Part shown: positions 9,167 through 20,129 of the stretch, one piece after another | Numbering within the stretch: the stretch's first letter is position 1 | Layout: every line of letters begins with the position of its first letter | From: Stentor coeruleus | Lineage: Eukaryota; Ciliophora; Heterotrichea; Heterotrichida; Stentoridae | Assembly (NCBI GenBank): GCA_001970955.1 | Contig: MPUH01000703.1 | Span: 1 to 39,488, forward strand | DNA: 39,488 nt | Reading direction: 5' to 3' | Program-made: the position numbers and the translations under genes | The notes under the pieces: generated by a model | What the model saw: only the letters and a program-made list of their open reading frames with translations | Database searches by the model: none | Told to the model about the DNA's origin: nothing

Positions 9167-10756
9167 TCTTTTGGTATGAATTTTTGGTTTTATCAAGATT
9201 GAAGGGTTAATCTTGATATGAATTATGCAGTAATTTTTTTATTATTTGTCTCGAAGATGTTTTATGAAAGATAATCAGCTTGATATGATTTTTTTTTGGA
9301 TAATTGTAAGAATTTTATGTACAAAAGCTGTTGCTTGAATGGTTTAGATTTTTATTACAAGGAGGTATAAGGATTGGTAGAATCCTTAACATATTGAGGA
9401 AATTTTCATATGGGTAAGTGAGGATTTGTATTTTTAATAAGCGAATAAGTAGTTGTACATAAGATTGCATTTTTTTTAGCTTGATAGCAACTTTACCCTA
9501 GCTGAGGGGTCCATATCTTAAACTCTGGCTATAAATAAACATATTTTACTATTAAAATCTTTATATTACATAAGTATTTTTAAGTCTAAAATAATTAGAA
9601 AACTTATTCTTCTTAGCATTCTAAACCTACATATCAATTTATTATATATAATATTATTTTTAAGTCTTCATTAAACTAAAAAATCTTAATTATATACTTA
9701 AAAATATCTACTCAATCAAAAAATAATTAACAAATTGCATTGTAAACAAATATTCAAACACTTTATAGTTTAAACTCAAGAGGTATATTCATAAAAAATA
9801 AAGATTTTATATTTTCTTTAGGATGATCTTATAAGCACAAGATTTTGATTTATTGTGTGATATTTTACAATAATAATATGATTTCATTTGCATACAGGCT
9901 TTAAACTATTCTAATCATTTGAAACTAGATATGATTTAGCTCTAGAATTCAATAATTACTTGCATAGTCTCTAAATATCGATTTCTAGCAGCTTTATATA
10001 AATAGCTTATCTCATAAGCATCATATTTATTGACATAATTTAAGATTTGTACAGCTTCTAATATATTTAAGTATATGAGTATCTATAAAGTCTTTGATAA
10101 ATTCAATATCTGCATTTAGAAGACCTTTTAATAAAAAAGAATAACAAATCAGTATTTTTATAGCTATGATAAAATCATTTTTTAGTCTTTTCTAGGGCTT
10201 GCACCTCCCAAACCGTCTATAGATTTGAATAGCATCGTTTAAAATCTGAACTTCATGATTTAAATAATTTTCAGGCAATTTATATAAATTAATAGTCTAG
10301 GAAAGTTATTTAGGATGGTTGGGAAATAAAATATTTGATTATTTTTTGTAAATTGCAAAAGATAAGATATCAGTTAAAATATATGCATAAAGATATATCT
10401 AGAATATTAATTATATAAAGTTTAAAATGCTATATGTGTAATAATAACGTATATAAATTTACACTTTTTTTTAACAAACATATTATCAAAAAAAAAACTA
10501 TGATTATTAAAGTATGCTTATTATAGAAAGAGATTTAAGTGAAAAGTCAAATACTTCATAATTTCCCTTATAATTAAAAAGCATATATTTGAAAACTTTA
10601 TCCCAAAATTCATCAAATCTTTTAACTTAATTTGTCCCTAAATTCAATATTCGTACTTTAATACTTATAATAAGCATCCTATAAAACATTTGAGACCATA
10701 TAAAAACAAATAATCTTTTAACTTATATCATATATCAACCTAATATTCTTATATAT
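9167..10756. other. 1.6-kb AT-rich intergenic region containing decayed coding sequence
   Basis: No intact gene. On the minus strand about 10300-9940 reads as coding-like sequence broken by stops and one frameshift (separate entry). 9170-9520 has open stretches in competing frames and cannot be assigned. 10560-10756 is C-rich and G-poor on +, the expected 5' flank of the gene at 10757. Confidence 0.4.
9930..10300 (-). pseudogene. candidate decayed protein gene, unrecognised
   Basis: Read on the minus strand from 10296, two adjacent open runs (34 and 54 codons) are split by one TAG and contain well-mixed residues, for example YLNHEVQILNDAIQIYRRFG and LLNADIEFIKDFI. A one-base shift near 10040 leads into a third run, including YEISYLYKAARNRYLETM, ending about 9940. 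Two further in-frame stops upstream (TAA, TAG) would be Gln codons after a single C-to-T change. No family was recognised; the last piece is faintly ankyrin-like. Chance open frames occur in such AT-rich DNA, so this is a candidate only. Confidence 0.35.
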
Positions 10757-11428
10757 ATGCCAAAACCAGCTCATAAAAAGCGTCCTAAATCAGCCCAAAG
10801 CACATCAACTCATAAATCAAAACATAAAGGCAGACTCTCTATAATTACATCAAAAACCAGCATGACTCCATCTCGTAAAACCCCAACACAAACAACAATT
10901 TCTCCAACAAAAAGATGCTCATATTCTGTTATTGAGAAGTCCTCTAAAACTAAACATAGCCAAAGCCATCTCAGTTCTCATGAAAAAGGTATCGACTACA
11001 TGTTCCCAACACATTTAGATGTTATAGATCGAATAAGGAAGATAAAAAATCTTAGCAAACCCATGCCGTTTAGTCCTGAATTCCCTCCTCAAAAAATGCG
11101 TAAAGTCTAAGTAGCGTTTAGTAGCATTAAAGAATCTTTAGCTTGTAGAATCAAAGCTAGAAAAGATTATGTTAAATGTTTGCTTCCTACAGAGCCTGAG
11201 TATATGGATGTGTTTTTGAAAAGACTTAAAGAAACAGAGAGGATTATAAGACAAGATAATGAGTTTGTTCAGAAAGTTAGGAGATTAAAGCCGAAGATCC
11301 AATTGGAATTAGCTGAGAGAGGGAAAGTTAATGAAACTCCTAGGAGGATTAGGAGGAAAAATAATATGGAAATCCCAGTGAGGATGATGAGAACTGGGAT
11401 TATTGCCCAATATAATACATTTTCATGA
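10757..11428 (+). CDS. basic Ser/Thr/Lys-rich protein with one 15-nt intron
   Basis: Two frames join when the 15-nt intron GTAAAGTCTAAGTAG (11100-11114) is removed: exon 1 is 10757-11099, exon 2 is 11115-11428, giving 218 residues. The join lies inside a Pro codon and the downstream frame runs exactly to TGA at 11426-11428. The N-terminal 75 residues are Lys/Ser/Thr/Pro-rich and probably disordered (MPKPAHKKRPKSAQS). The second half is helical and charged, with the segment KRLKETERIIRQDNEF, and ends in an Arg-rich tail. No family was recognised. The strong basicity suggests binding to nucleic acid or microtubules, but nothing proves it. Without splicing it would be a truncated 117-residue protein. 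Confidence 0.75.
11100..11114 (+). other. 15-nt intron
   Basis: GTAAAGTCTAAGTAG, phase 1. GT-AG borders with A at position 10. Removal restores the reading frame of the basic protein gene. Confidence 0.85.
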
Positions 11429-11940
11429 AATTTGATATTTTTTATATGTTGTTATAAATAATGGTTTAGGTTTTATAAAGAAGAAGTTGAAGAAGGTCAT
11501 AAACTTAGATATTATGTTGAATAAGGATTTTAATAGTTGAAGGGATTTATAGATAAGTTGTATATTGGAAATTAAATATTATACAAGTATTGACAAGGGA
11601 ATTTTGTTTTTAATGTTTATAGATTTATTGTATGATATTGTATTTTGTGCTTTATGATTCTTGGCAATGATTAAGAGTTATTTTAGAGTTTAAACTTGAT
11701 TATAGGGTTCTTAATATTATCAATTAGTATATTTAAGTTTGTATAGGAAACTGTTTCCTTTTATTTTATAAATAGCTTTGAAATATATCGCTTATATAAT
11801 ACTGATTCTATAATTATATAATAAAATAGATGTAATGAATCCAATTTTGCATCTGAAAAGGTTGAAAATTTGATGCTATAAATTCAAAATTATTATTATC
11901 ATGTATATATAACTATTAATCTTTCTAGTAATTGAATTCT

Positions 11941-12150
11941 TCAAGAAAAGCAAGGTGGACACAAGATTTGCCTAAATCATTTTGACGCTAAAGAAAAGAA
12001 ATAGTAAAGAACTCCTCAGCCAAGTGCAAAGTCATAACCAGCGACAACGAGTGGTTTAACATACCGAATCTGCCTAAAGAAAGAGATCGTAGGACAAACA
12101 AACTTCAATCGGACAAGGTTTAAACCATGCCACCTTAACTATCACCCACT
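11941..12150. ncRNA. candidate structured non-coding RNA (GC island)
   Basis: About 200 bp at ~40% G+C stands out from ~22-25% around it and has no convincing reading frame. The ends can pair: AAGGTGG (11952-11958) with CCACCTT (12130-12136). Internal hairpins are possible: GATTT/AAATC around 11965-11978, and AACCA/TGGTT. On the minus strand a TTTT tract follows the closing helix directly, as at a Pol III terminator, and TGGCTGAGGAG matches the A-box consensus TRGYNNARNNG. No known RNA family (tRNA, U1-U6, SRP, RNase P, telomerase RNA) was recognised. The strand is unresolved. Short Myb-like peptides in shifting + frames leave a decayed gene as an alternative. Confidence 0.35.
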
Positions 12151-12376
12151 TTAACTTCCTTTAACTATATATATAAATATAAAAATTACCCATATTATAT
12201 AAAATAATCAAGTCCATAAGTATAAGAAAATTATTTTTATATAAACTTGAATAACTTTATGGAGATAAAGCATATTATATAAAATAATATTAGTTTATCT
12301 GTTCATAAAATATTTGAGTCTATGCTAAAAATATAAAACTTTAATTATATCTTTTAAATAGTAAATTTTGCTAAGC

Positions 12377-12479
12377 TTTATAAAGTCTTAATAATGTCTT
12401 AGTAAAAATTATTATAAGCAAGTGGATGTCAGATAAGTTTTATAAAGTCTTAGTGAAAATTTTCATAAGCAAGTGGATG
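12377..12479. repeat. imperfect tandem repeat, two copies
   Basis: Copies at 12377-12428 and 12438-12479 share TTTATAAAGTCTTA, then GTRAAAATT and ATAAGCAAGTGGATG. The first carries about 10 extra bases. Nearby, CATATTATATAAAATAAT occurs at about 12190 and about 12270. Confidence 0.7.
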
Positions 12480-12651
12480 CTAATAAAGTGTTTATCATGA
12501 ATATCAATCTTAGTGAAAGATAAAATAAATAAAGAATTTTACAACCAAGATTATATATTCATACATAAAAGTTATCCTTTAAGCATGACAATGTGTAAAA
12601 TTAATACAAAATTCCAGCCCATTCTGTACAACTTCACCAAAATCATCCCTC

Positions 12652-12784
12652 TTCACTAACTAACTTTTGTATTTATTCTGTTCACAGCTTTTCCTATTTC
12701 ACTAAACTCTTGTCTTANTTCACTAACTAACTTTTGTATTTATTCTGTTCACAGCTTTTCCTATTTCACTAAACTCTTGTCTTA
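12652..12784. repeat. 66-bp direct repeat flanking a single N at 12718
   Basis: 12652-12717 and 12719-12784 are identical and separated only by one N. Best read as an unmerged contig overlap rather than a biological duplication. Confidence 0.85.
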
Positions 12785-13156
12785 AGTAATGGACAGAATT
12801 TCACTGTCTTCTTCCTCTAAACCTGACCTTTTCTCATCTTTTAGCCTTCCAAAAGCTTAAATCTAAATTCAGGTTACAAAATCCTCATCATTTCACTCGT
12901 TTTATCTAACTTAACTTCATCATATCCCTGCTTTTAAGTAACTTGAGAATATTTAGTCTAAGGTTTATATATTTTTAATTTCTCCCATCAAGGATGATCG
13001 GATCAGTATACTCCTCTTAACATTCTTATGAATTCTGGACCTTATGATTATGCTTCTCACTGAACACAAATTTCTTACTTTTAAGTAAAAACACTAAAGC
13101 TGAAGATTAAGATAGTTGATTAAAAGCTAGCTATTTAATTTTAGTTTAAAATGTGT

Positions 13157-13342
13157 TTAAGAAACTTTAGAATACAGACGAGGGCATATAGTCCTGAAAT
13201 GAACTTTAACTTTCTGGCCATTGGTCTTGAATTTAGCTACAACAACATTGGAAGGGTTAAGTTTGTAGTCTTTTTCATCAAGGATTTCAATAGCAGTTGT
13301 TCGGTGAATTTTACCTATGTCCTGACTGATTCCACAACCCAT
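13157..13342 (-). CDS. small MGC-type acylated protein, 61 residues
   Basis: The frame starts MGCGISQD, a typical N-myristoylation signal (Gly2) with an adjacent palmitoylatable Cys3, and continues with mixed, protein-like composition, for example VVVAKFKTNGQKVKVHF. It begins 35 bp downstream of the LRR gene stop on the same strand, after a short ATT/ATA repeat. No 15-nt intron extending it was found. The opposite-strand frame over the same bases is Phe/Tyr-rich and less plausible. The C-rich + strand beyond 13100 fits a 3' flank. A membrane-anchored small regulator is possible; the family is unknown. The small size limits confidence. Confidence 0.5.
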   Translation of the reverse strand: MGCGISQDIGKIHRTTAIEILDEKDYKLNPSNVVVAKFKTNGQKVKVHFRTICPRLYSKVS

Positions 13343-13377
13343 TTTTATTATTATTATTCTTATTCTTATTGAATACC

Positions 13378-15636
13378 TTAATTAATATTTTTTGTGAACT
13401 TAACAGGCAAAGTATGATATTTGTGCTTTTCATCAATGAAACATAATGAAAATGTATTGTAGTTTTTTATTACAAATAGTTCATGATGAAGGGTTTTTAA
13501 TTTGGATTTCAACTCTTCAAGGATTTTTTTCACTTTTTCTTTTTCTATGATTGCCTGATTGTATTCTTGGCTCATACGCAGATATTTCGGGTTTTTAATC
13601 ATAACAATAGCTTTAGTCCCGGCGTCTGATTAGAAAATACATTTTATTTCCCAAAAGGTCGAATCTGTTTCTATAAAATCAATCTCTCCTTTCATTTTTT
13701 TGATTTTTAGTGCACTGCTATTTTGGAATTCCTGAATAATCATTACCTTCGCTTCCAATTCCAATTTTTCAAGCATTGAATCCATGACAACATTAATTTG
13801 CTGTGCTTCAAATTTTTTATTTTCATTTATAGTTTTTTTCTGTAAATCCTCTCCTTTCATAGCATGCAAAGTCTGACTTAATTTATCGACTTTATCCTTA
13901 TAAATATTATGTTCTTTATTTTTTCTCTCAATTTGTTTATACACATTCTGATTCTTTTCTTGGTTTTTTTTAAGCCACCCAACTTTTTTTTTTATTTCTG
14001 GGACGTTAATTTTCTCAGCTTTTTTCATCCTTTTATTTAAAATAGTTTCAATATTCTGCAAAATTTTCACATTGGCCAAGTTGTGCTTTAAGTTGACTTT
14101 GATGATATTTTTGTTTTTATGGATCATATCATATAACCGTTCAGCAGCTTTGTTTTTTATAGAGTTATCTTTGAGATTTAGTTCTTCAAGTATAGGATTT
14201 TGCTCTATAGCATTTGATAATGATATGCCGCCTTTGTTTTTGATATTATTGAAACTTAGGTTTAGGGATTTTATGGAGAAATTTTTTTGGAGGGCTACTG
14301 CAATAAAGTAAGCTCCTTCGTTATTGATTTCATTAAAGCTTAAGTCTAGTTTTTGTAGTGTTTCAGCTTTTTGTAAGGAAGGGATAAGAATACTGAGGTT
14401 GTTTCTTAGAAAACAGTTAGATAGTTTTAGACATTCTAGTGTATGATTATTAATAAAAAAATCATATAGTTCCTTAGGTATTCCTTTAACAAGTTTGTTT
14501 TTACTAATGTTTAGCCACTTTAAACTGTTATTGTGCCCAACTGAACTAATAATCAAACTCATACCTTCGTCTGTAAATCCATTTTCACTCAAATCCAATT
14601 TCCTTAGCGTTTTCATAGCTTTAATCATCACAGCTAAATAATGAGAATTTATATCTTTCAGCTTGCAGCCATTAATCATAAGCTCTTCAATTCTTGTAGT
14701 CGCTAGAGCTTCTGTAAAACCTTTGAATCCTTTTCCAAGCTTTTTATTATGCGATAAATTCAAATAAATAATTCCTGTATTACCTCTTAGTGCGTCTTTG
14801 ATTTTCAAGAAGTTTTTCTTTGATATTTTTGTCCCAGCAAGGTTCAAGAAATTAAGGGTTTTTAGAATAAATAATTTCTCTATATTTGGGCAGTTTCCTA
14901 AAGTGTTTTTATGTAGATTCTCTTTAGATGATAGGTTTATGCTTATAAGATGATCGGTTATTAGGAGATTTATTAGTTCTCCAGCGTTGTTTGACACAAT
15001 ATCGTTATTGCTTAGATTCAAGTCAATAATATTTTGATTTTTTTTGATGCTAGTGCAGATTTCTATACAGCCTTTGCTACCAAAGTGATTCTTTTCAAGG
15101 TTAACTCGACAAATGCTATTTGAAATTTGCAAGATTTTCGCTATAACTTTAGCTGAAGCACCAGACAAACTCATATTACAAAGGGAAAAGGTATTATTGA
15201 CAAAGAACTGAAGGGAATTTTTTACGAATAAATTTTCTTGTTCCTTGTTAACATCTCTCTGAAGATCAGCACATTTAGCTGTGAAAAGCTCACGAATCAG
15301 TTTTTGAGAAATTTCACGTTTCACTTTTTTTGCAAGACTGGAGTTTCTTCTAGTGCTTTCGTCAAAGCTTAAATACGATTGTTTAAAATCTAATGGGTCA
15401 GTTGCTGAGGATGATCTTACTGATGAGTAATTCAGACTACCTTTCCTTGTAAATGATGATTCTATAGTATTATCATTTCTTATAGATATAGTTTCATTAG
15501 TGTTTCTTATAGGTAAAATATGTAAGATACTATTTCTGGTAGACCTTATTGCATTATGTGGTAACTTTGGTGGTGAAGGGTTCATAACACTCGTTAATTT
15601 ATCCCATGTCATGCGGATACCTAGGTTCTTGTCCAT
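13378..15636 (-). CDS. leucine-rich-repeat/coiled-coil protein, paralog A (three exons)
   Basis: Exons 15636-13747, 13731-13641 and 13625-13378 give 742 residues. The 15-nt introns are 13746-13732 (GTAATGATTATTCAG, phase 0) and 13640-13626 (GTATTTTCTAATCAG, phase 1). The first has no in-frame stop and would otherwise be translated as VMIIQ. It is called an intron because the paralog at 16450-18666 has one at the same place and both middle exons are 91 nt. The N-terminus has the shared segment [HI][RI]xxWDKL. Ribonuclease-inhibitor-type LRRs (LxxLxLSxNxIxxxG) span about 150-525, followed by a Lys/Glu coiled coil from about 530 to the C-terminus. There are no membrane segments. It is probably a protein-binding scaffold. 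The middle region is Ser-rich (55-100). Confidence 0.85.
13626..13640 (-). other. 15-nt intron (paralog A, second)
   Basis: GTATTTTCTAATCAG on the minus strand, phase 1, A at position 10. Removing it bypasses the TAA that would end the protein in KCIF and joins the frame running to 13378. The phase matches the second intron of paralog B. Confidence 0.85.
13732..13746 (-). other. 15-nt intron hidden in an open frame (paralog A, first)
   Basis: GTAATGATTATTCAG on the minus strand, phase 0, with no stop in frame. The evidence is comparative: paralog B has GTATAAACTATTCAG at the corresponding place, exactly 91 nt before the next intron, as here. Confidence 0.75.
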
Positions 15637-16449
15637 TAAATTATATTAATTGCATTTCTAAAGTTAATAATAAAATCAATCAATTTTTCGTATATCTAGC
15701 TCATAGAGGTTTATACTATTAGATTAAAAGAGTTTTTAGTTTTCTGTTGATGACAAAAAAGTAATAAAATTTTAATTAGAATTGATCTTTTACGACTTCC
15801 ATATATTAATGATAAATTTTATATATAACAGAAATTTGTTTTAGGAAAGATATTGTGGAGTTAAGTTTATTGACTAGCTCTAAACCTATAGTAATGATGT
15901 TTTTAAGCTCTTTATCTATAAATTAACATATACTTAGACCTAAGTATATAAAAATTTATTTTAATTATAGCTTTCTTATTTCTTGAAAGGCAAAAGAAAA
16001 TGAGATACTAATTCTAGTGCAGTCCTTAAATATTGCCTAAATAATCATATCTTGACTTTAAGGTTATATATATTTCTTATCCCAAACATTTTTTAATACA
16101 AAAGACTTTTTATTATAATTATTACTAACAGCAACCTAAATTAGCAAATCAGATCACAAAATANTCATATCTTGACTTTAAGGTTATATATATTTCTTAT
16201 CCCAAACATTTTTTAATACAAAAAGACTTTTTATTATAATTATTACTAACAGCAACCTAAATTAGCAAATCAGATCACAAAATATAGCTTTTATTCAAAA
16301 TGCAGTATAAACTTATATTTATAGGTTAGTTCCAGTATTATAACCTGTTTTATGACTTAAAAGTTTTTTCAAACTGAATTAAGATTTCACATATTATCGA
16401 AATTCATCAAAAAAAAATTTTTTTTATACTATTAATTAGATGAGCTAAG
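15637..16449. other. intergenic region between the LRR paralogs
   Basis: 813 bp with no supported gene. It holds a duplicated segment around a single N (16045-16284). The first ~200 bp should contain the promoter of paralog A (-); the last ~150 bp are the 3' flank of paralog B. Confidence 0.5.
16045..16284. repeat. ~119-bp direct repeat flanking a single N at 16164
   Basis: 16045-16163 and 16165-16284 match except for one extra A in an A run of the second copy. Probable unmerged contig ends. Confidence 0.85.
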
Positions 16450-18666
16450 TTAAAAAACTGATACTCTTCTGATTGGTGAGATCTTTTCATTAGCTGAAAA
16501 GTTGCTTTTTGACTTTGAATACTTGGCTATTTCAAGCTCATGATTAAGCTGGTGTAATTCTTTACGTAGTTGGGGTAATCCTTTACGTAGATTCTCAGCA
16601 TACACAGCAATATCAGTATATTGTTTTTTTTTGAATTCGATATTTTTTTTAAGTTTTTCATTTGTTGAGGCTAGTTTTTGTTCTAATTATATATTACTAT
16701 GAATTGTCAAAGATGTTATATGGCTATCCATGTCGCCTATATCTTTTTCAAGAGTTTTAATCTTTTGCAAACTGGTGTTTTCATATGCCTGAATAGTTTA
16801 TACATTAAGCTCTTTGCATACATTATTATACATCCCTTTCTTAGTACTATGTTGTATCTGTACAACAAAAAGCTGATTCTTAACAGTTTTCATACTAGCT
16901 TTTTGTTCTTCTTTAAGCCTCTCAAGTTTCTCACTCATTTGTTCAAATTTCTCAATATACACTTTATGCTCTTTATTTTTTTTCTCTATTTTCTTATAAA
17001 TCATGTTGTTTTGAACCTTTTCTTTCCTTAAATATTCTATTTTATTTTTCAATATCGGCACATCATTATTCACCTTTTTTTCATGTCTTTTTTCTAATAT
17101 TTGATTTATACTTTGAGTATATTTAACATGTATAGGATTGAGTTTTAGGTTTAAAACTAAAATCTTTGTATTTGCCCTACACATATTATTCAACATTTCC
17201 GCAGCTTTGCTTTTTATCCCATTTTCTTTAAGATTCAGTTCTTCAAGGCAAGTATTTTCTTGTAAAGCTTTAGCCAAAGCGCATCCCCCTTTGTTTTTAA
17301 TTTTGTTAAAGCTTAAGTTCAATGAAATTATTGAATTGTTATGCAAAAGGGCTTTAGAAATAAGCTCAGCGCCTTTATTTTTAATGTTGTTAAAGCTTAG
17401 ATCAAGCTTTTTTATTGTATCAGCAATAGCTAAAGAAGTTGAGAATATTTTAAGGTTGTTATGAAGTTCACAATTTGACATGTTTAGTTCTAATAAAGTA
17501 TGATTGTCGATACAAAGCTGATGAAAAATTTCTGGAACACCTAAAGAAATATGATTTTTACTGATGTTTAAGGATTTAAGAGTAGAGTTGTATTGAATCT
17601 CTTTGAAAATTTGGCAAATGCCACTGTCTGTAAAGAGATTGTTGCTTATATCAAGTTTTTTTAGTGGAAGCATACTTTTTATAAGTTGATTAAGGAAATC
17701 GCAATGCTTGTCTTTGATTCTACAATTTCCTAGAAATAATTCTTCCACTTTTGTGCTAATAAGACTTTCAGACAATGATTTAAAAACTTTTGTTAAGAAT
17801 TTGTTACCAGAAAGGTTTAAAGATAGTAAAGTTGAGTTGTTTTGTATTGACTTGGAGATTTTGATGAAGTTTTGTTCTGAGATTTTCGTCCCTGAGAGAT
17901 TAAGAAAAGTAAGGGTTTTAAGAATAAAAAGCTTTTCGATACCTAAACAGGTGCCTAGAGTATTTTTGTGAAGAGTTTCATCAGATGATAAATTTATGCT
18001 GATAAGATGGTCGTTAATTAGTTGATTAATAATGTTTGTTGCTCCAGTTGCCGTAATATCATTGTTAGAAAGTATCACTTCGATAATACTGTTGTTTTTC
18101 TTAATACTTGAGCATATTTCGAGGCAGCCTTTATTTCCGAAGCGATTTTTAGCAAGATTAACCCGCGATAAGCAATTACAGGTTAATAACATATCCGAAA
18201 TAACTTTCGCAGAAGCTTCAGCTAGATTCATACTGCTGAAATTCAACACTCTTGAATTGCAGAATTGCTGAAAGTTTTTAATAAAAATCTCTTCTTGTTC
18301 TCTATTAACATCACGTAGCAAATCCGTGCATTTTGCAGAATAAAGGGTTCTTATTATTTCTAAAGGTATTTCAGGTCTGTCTTCTCTTATAGTTTTACTC
18401 CTACGTATTATGACTGAATCGTCATGAGCCTTTGACTGGTCATTAATTTTTGAATTCTCATTATTTTTACCATATCTTGGCTCTGAAGTCATTGAAAGAC
18501 TTCCTGTTCTTCGAGCTGAAGACATTATGAAGCTATTCCGATTAGATGAGACTTGCATACGATTATTTTTTTTAGTTATTGGGCTGTTTAAAAGGCTTTC
18601 AAGTTTATCCCATGATGACCTTATGTGCATTGCTTGACCTTTTCCTTCGTTTTGATTGCAGTCCAT
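16450..18666 (-). CDS. leucine-rich-repeat/coiled-coil protein, paralog B (three exons)
   Basis: Exons 18666-16804, 16788-16698 and 16682-16450 give 728 residues ending ISPIRRVSVF and TAA. Introns are 16803-16789 (GTATAAACTATTCAG, phase 0) and 16697-16683 (GTAATATATAATTAG, phase 1); each otherwise puts a stop in frame. The layout matches paralog A: an N-terminal HIRSSWDKLESLLNSP segment, a Ser/Lys-rich region, ribonuclease-inhibitor-type LRRs at about 145-515, then a coiled coil of ~200 residues. Identity to paralog A is easily visible through the LRRs (for example the SINLSS, HKNTLG and EKLFILKTL-type strings), so they are a tandem duplication. Likely a cytosolic or cortical scaffold; partners unknown. 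Confidence 0.87.
16683..16697 (-). other. 15-nt intron (paralog B, second)
   Basis: GTAATATATAATTAG on the minus strand, phase 1, A at position 10. Removal opens a further 77 codons of coiled coil. Confidence 0.85.
16789..16803 (-). other. 15-nt intron (paralog B, first)
   Basis: GTATAAACTATTCAG on the minus strand, phase 0, A at position 10. It removes the in-frame TAA that would end the protein in KELNV. Confidence 0.85.
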
Positions 18667-18768
18667 AGATTTATTATGCTTTTCGTCACGAAAATGGGTG
18701 AATGTTTTTAATCAATTATTTTTGTTATTTGAAATTACGAGTTTTACAGGCTTAAGCTTTAGGGATTT

Positions 18769-19072
18769 GGTGGACTTTAATGAAAATTGAGGTTGTTGGA
18801 TTTCAGGGATTATTTTGAATGTTAGGAAATCGATTAAAGGGTTTTTGAAGATGAATTTGGAGGAAGTTAGAGTGATTTAGTATAATTATGGAGAATGGAT
18901 TTAAATTGTATTTCTGGTANGGGTGGACTTTAATGAAAATTGAGGTTGTTGGATTTCAGGGATTATTTTGAATGTTAGGAAATCGATTAAAGGGTTTTTG
19001 AAGATGAGTTTGGAGGAAGTTAGAGTGATTTAGTATAATTATGGAGAATGGATTTAAATTGTATTTCTGGTA
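18769..19072. repeat. 151-bp direct repeat flanking a single N at 18920
   Basis: 18769-18919 and 18922-19072 differ by one A/G change (GATGAATTTGG versus GATGAGTTTGG). One N and one extra G separate them. The mismatch suggests two alleles or reads joined end to end. Confidence 0.85.
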
Positions 19073-19933
19073 GATTTATGGTAAAAATACTAGGAGATAT
19101 TTATAGTCTTAGCCTTTTGATGTTATAAATATAGGCATGAATATGCTATATGACACTTTTACTGATGAAATAAAATGAAAAAATTATAAAACGTAAGCAG
19201 AGTTTAAGCTTAAAGAGGAGTGAAAATAATAATGCACCTGAAAAAGTAAAATCTCAATAAAGTCATCAAGTGGGCCAATTTATAAACTGTTTTATAGTAA
19301 TTAATATGATTATCAAGGTATTTTAAATAGTATTTTAATAAATTTATTCTTACTCTCTATTTATTAAGCATCAAAAATAACTATTTGTCTTCATATACCT
19401 AGACTTATAATAAATATGGAAGATGATTATATGATTTTTACAGAAATAGCCATAAGAAGGAAGATTACTATAAGAAAAAACTCAAGTCACTGAAGTACAC
19501 AAGAAGGGGATTTTACAATGAGAAAATTAGAAAATAGATTTTCTATAACTATATTTTAATATGCGAATGGATAGCTAAAAAGATGAAATCATTAAACTTT
19601 GCTTATATCATCATAAATAAAATAATAACTAAAAAATCTTCATATATAAGTGTTAAATTTTTGATGCTTATTAAGTTGGGGAGTTATATTTTGAATTTTT
19701 AGATTAAAAAAGATAGTATCAAATTATTTCACACTACATATTTTCGAATTTTTATGGAAAAACAACAAAAATTATCTCTGAATAAATTTCCTTCGATTAT
19801 TATTACTAGGTTAAATAATTAGGAAAATTTAAAATCAGTTCACTTTTAACTAATCAAAATTTTCAAATGCATAAAGTCAAATTAAAGCTCTCTTATAAAT
19901 TTTAACTATAAAAATATCATTAAATAGAATCTA

Positions 19934-20117
19934 TATTGTATTATATAGCAAAAGTTTATTAAGCCCTAAACTTTAATATCAACAAAAAAGAACTCTGAGA
20001 AATAAACCCAAATTATTTAAAGCATTATTGTATTATATAGCAAAAGTTTATTAAGCCCTAAACTTTAATATCAACAAAAAAGAACTCTGAGAAATAAACA
20101 CAAATTATTTAAAGCAT
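19934..20117. repeat. 92-bp tandem duplication
   Basis: 19934-20025 and 20026-20117 are head-to-tail with one C/A mismatch (AAACCCAAATT versus AAACACAAATT). No N lies between them. Confidence 0.9.
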
Positions 20118-20129
20118 TATTCTTTTCTA

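Larger units (their letters stand above)
11429..13156. other. 1.7-kb intergenic region with a GC-rich island and repeats
   Basis: 11429-11700 is G-rich on +, as expected 3' of a + gene. 11940-12160 is a conspicuous GC island (separate entry). 12180-12540 is AT-rich with imperfect repeats. 12600-13100 is C-rich and G-poor on +, consistent with the 3' side of the minus-strand gene at 13157, and contains a single-N assembly join. No protein gene is supported. Confidence 0.45.

Noticed and set aside
9170..9520. Minus-strand protein-like reading after the kinase
   Set aside because: Two different frames both look moderately open and protein-like, so no frame can be preferred and stop density is near chance.
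12040..12160. Myb-like DNA-binding fragments in the GC island
   Set aside because: The peptides are short, in shifting frames and interrupted, and the 16-nt GT-AG segment there lacks the position-10 A; kept only as an alternative to the RNA-gene idea.
13151..13372. 73-codon + strand frame
   Set aside because: Antisense to the MGC-type frame, ends in a Tyr/Ser run from an ATT/ATA repeat, and lacks protein-like composition.
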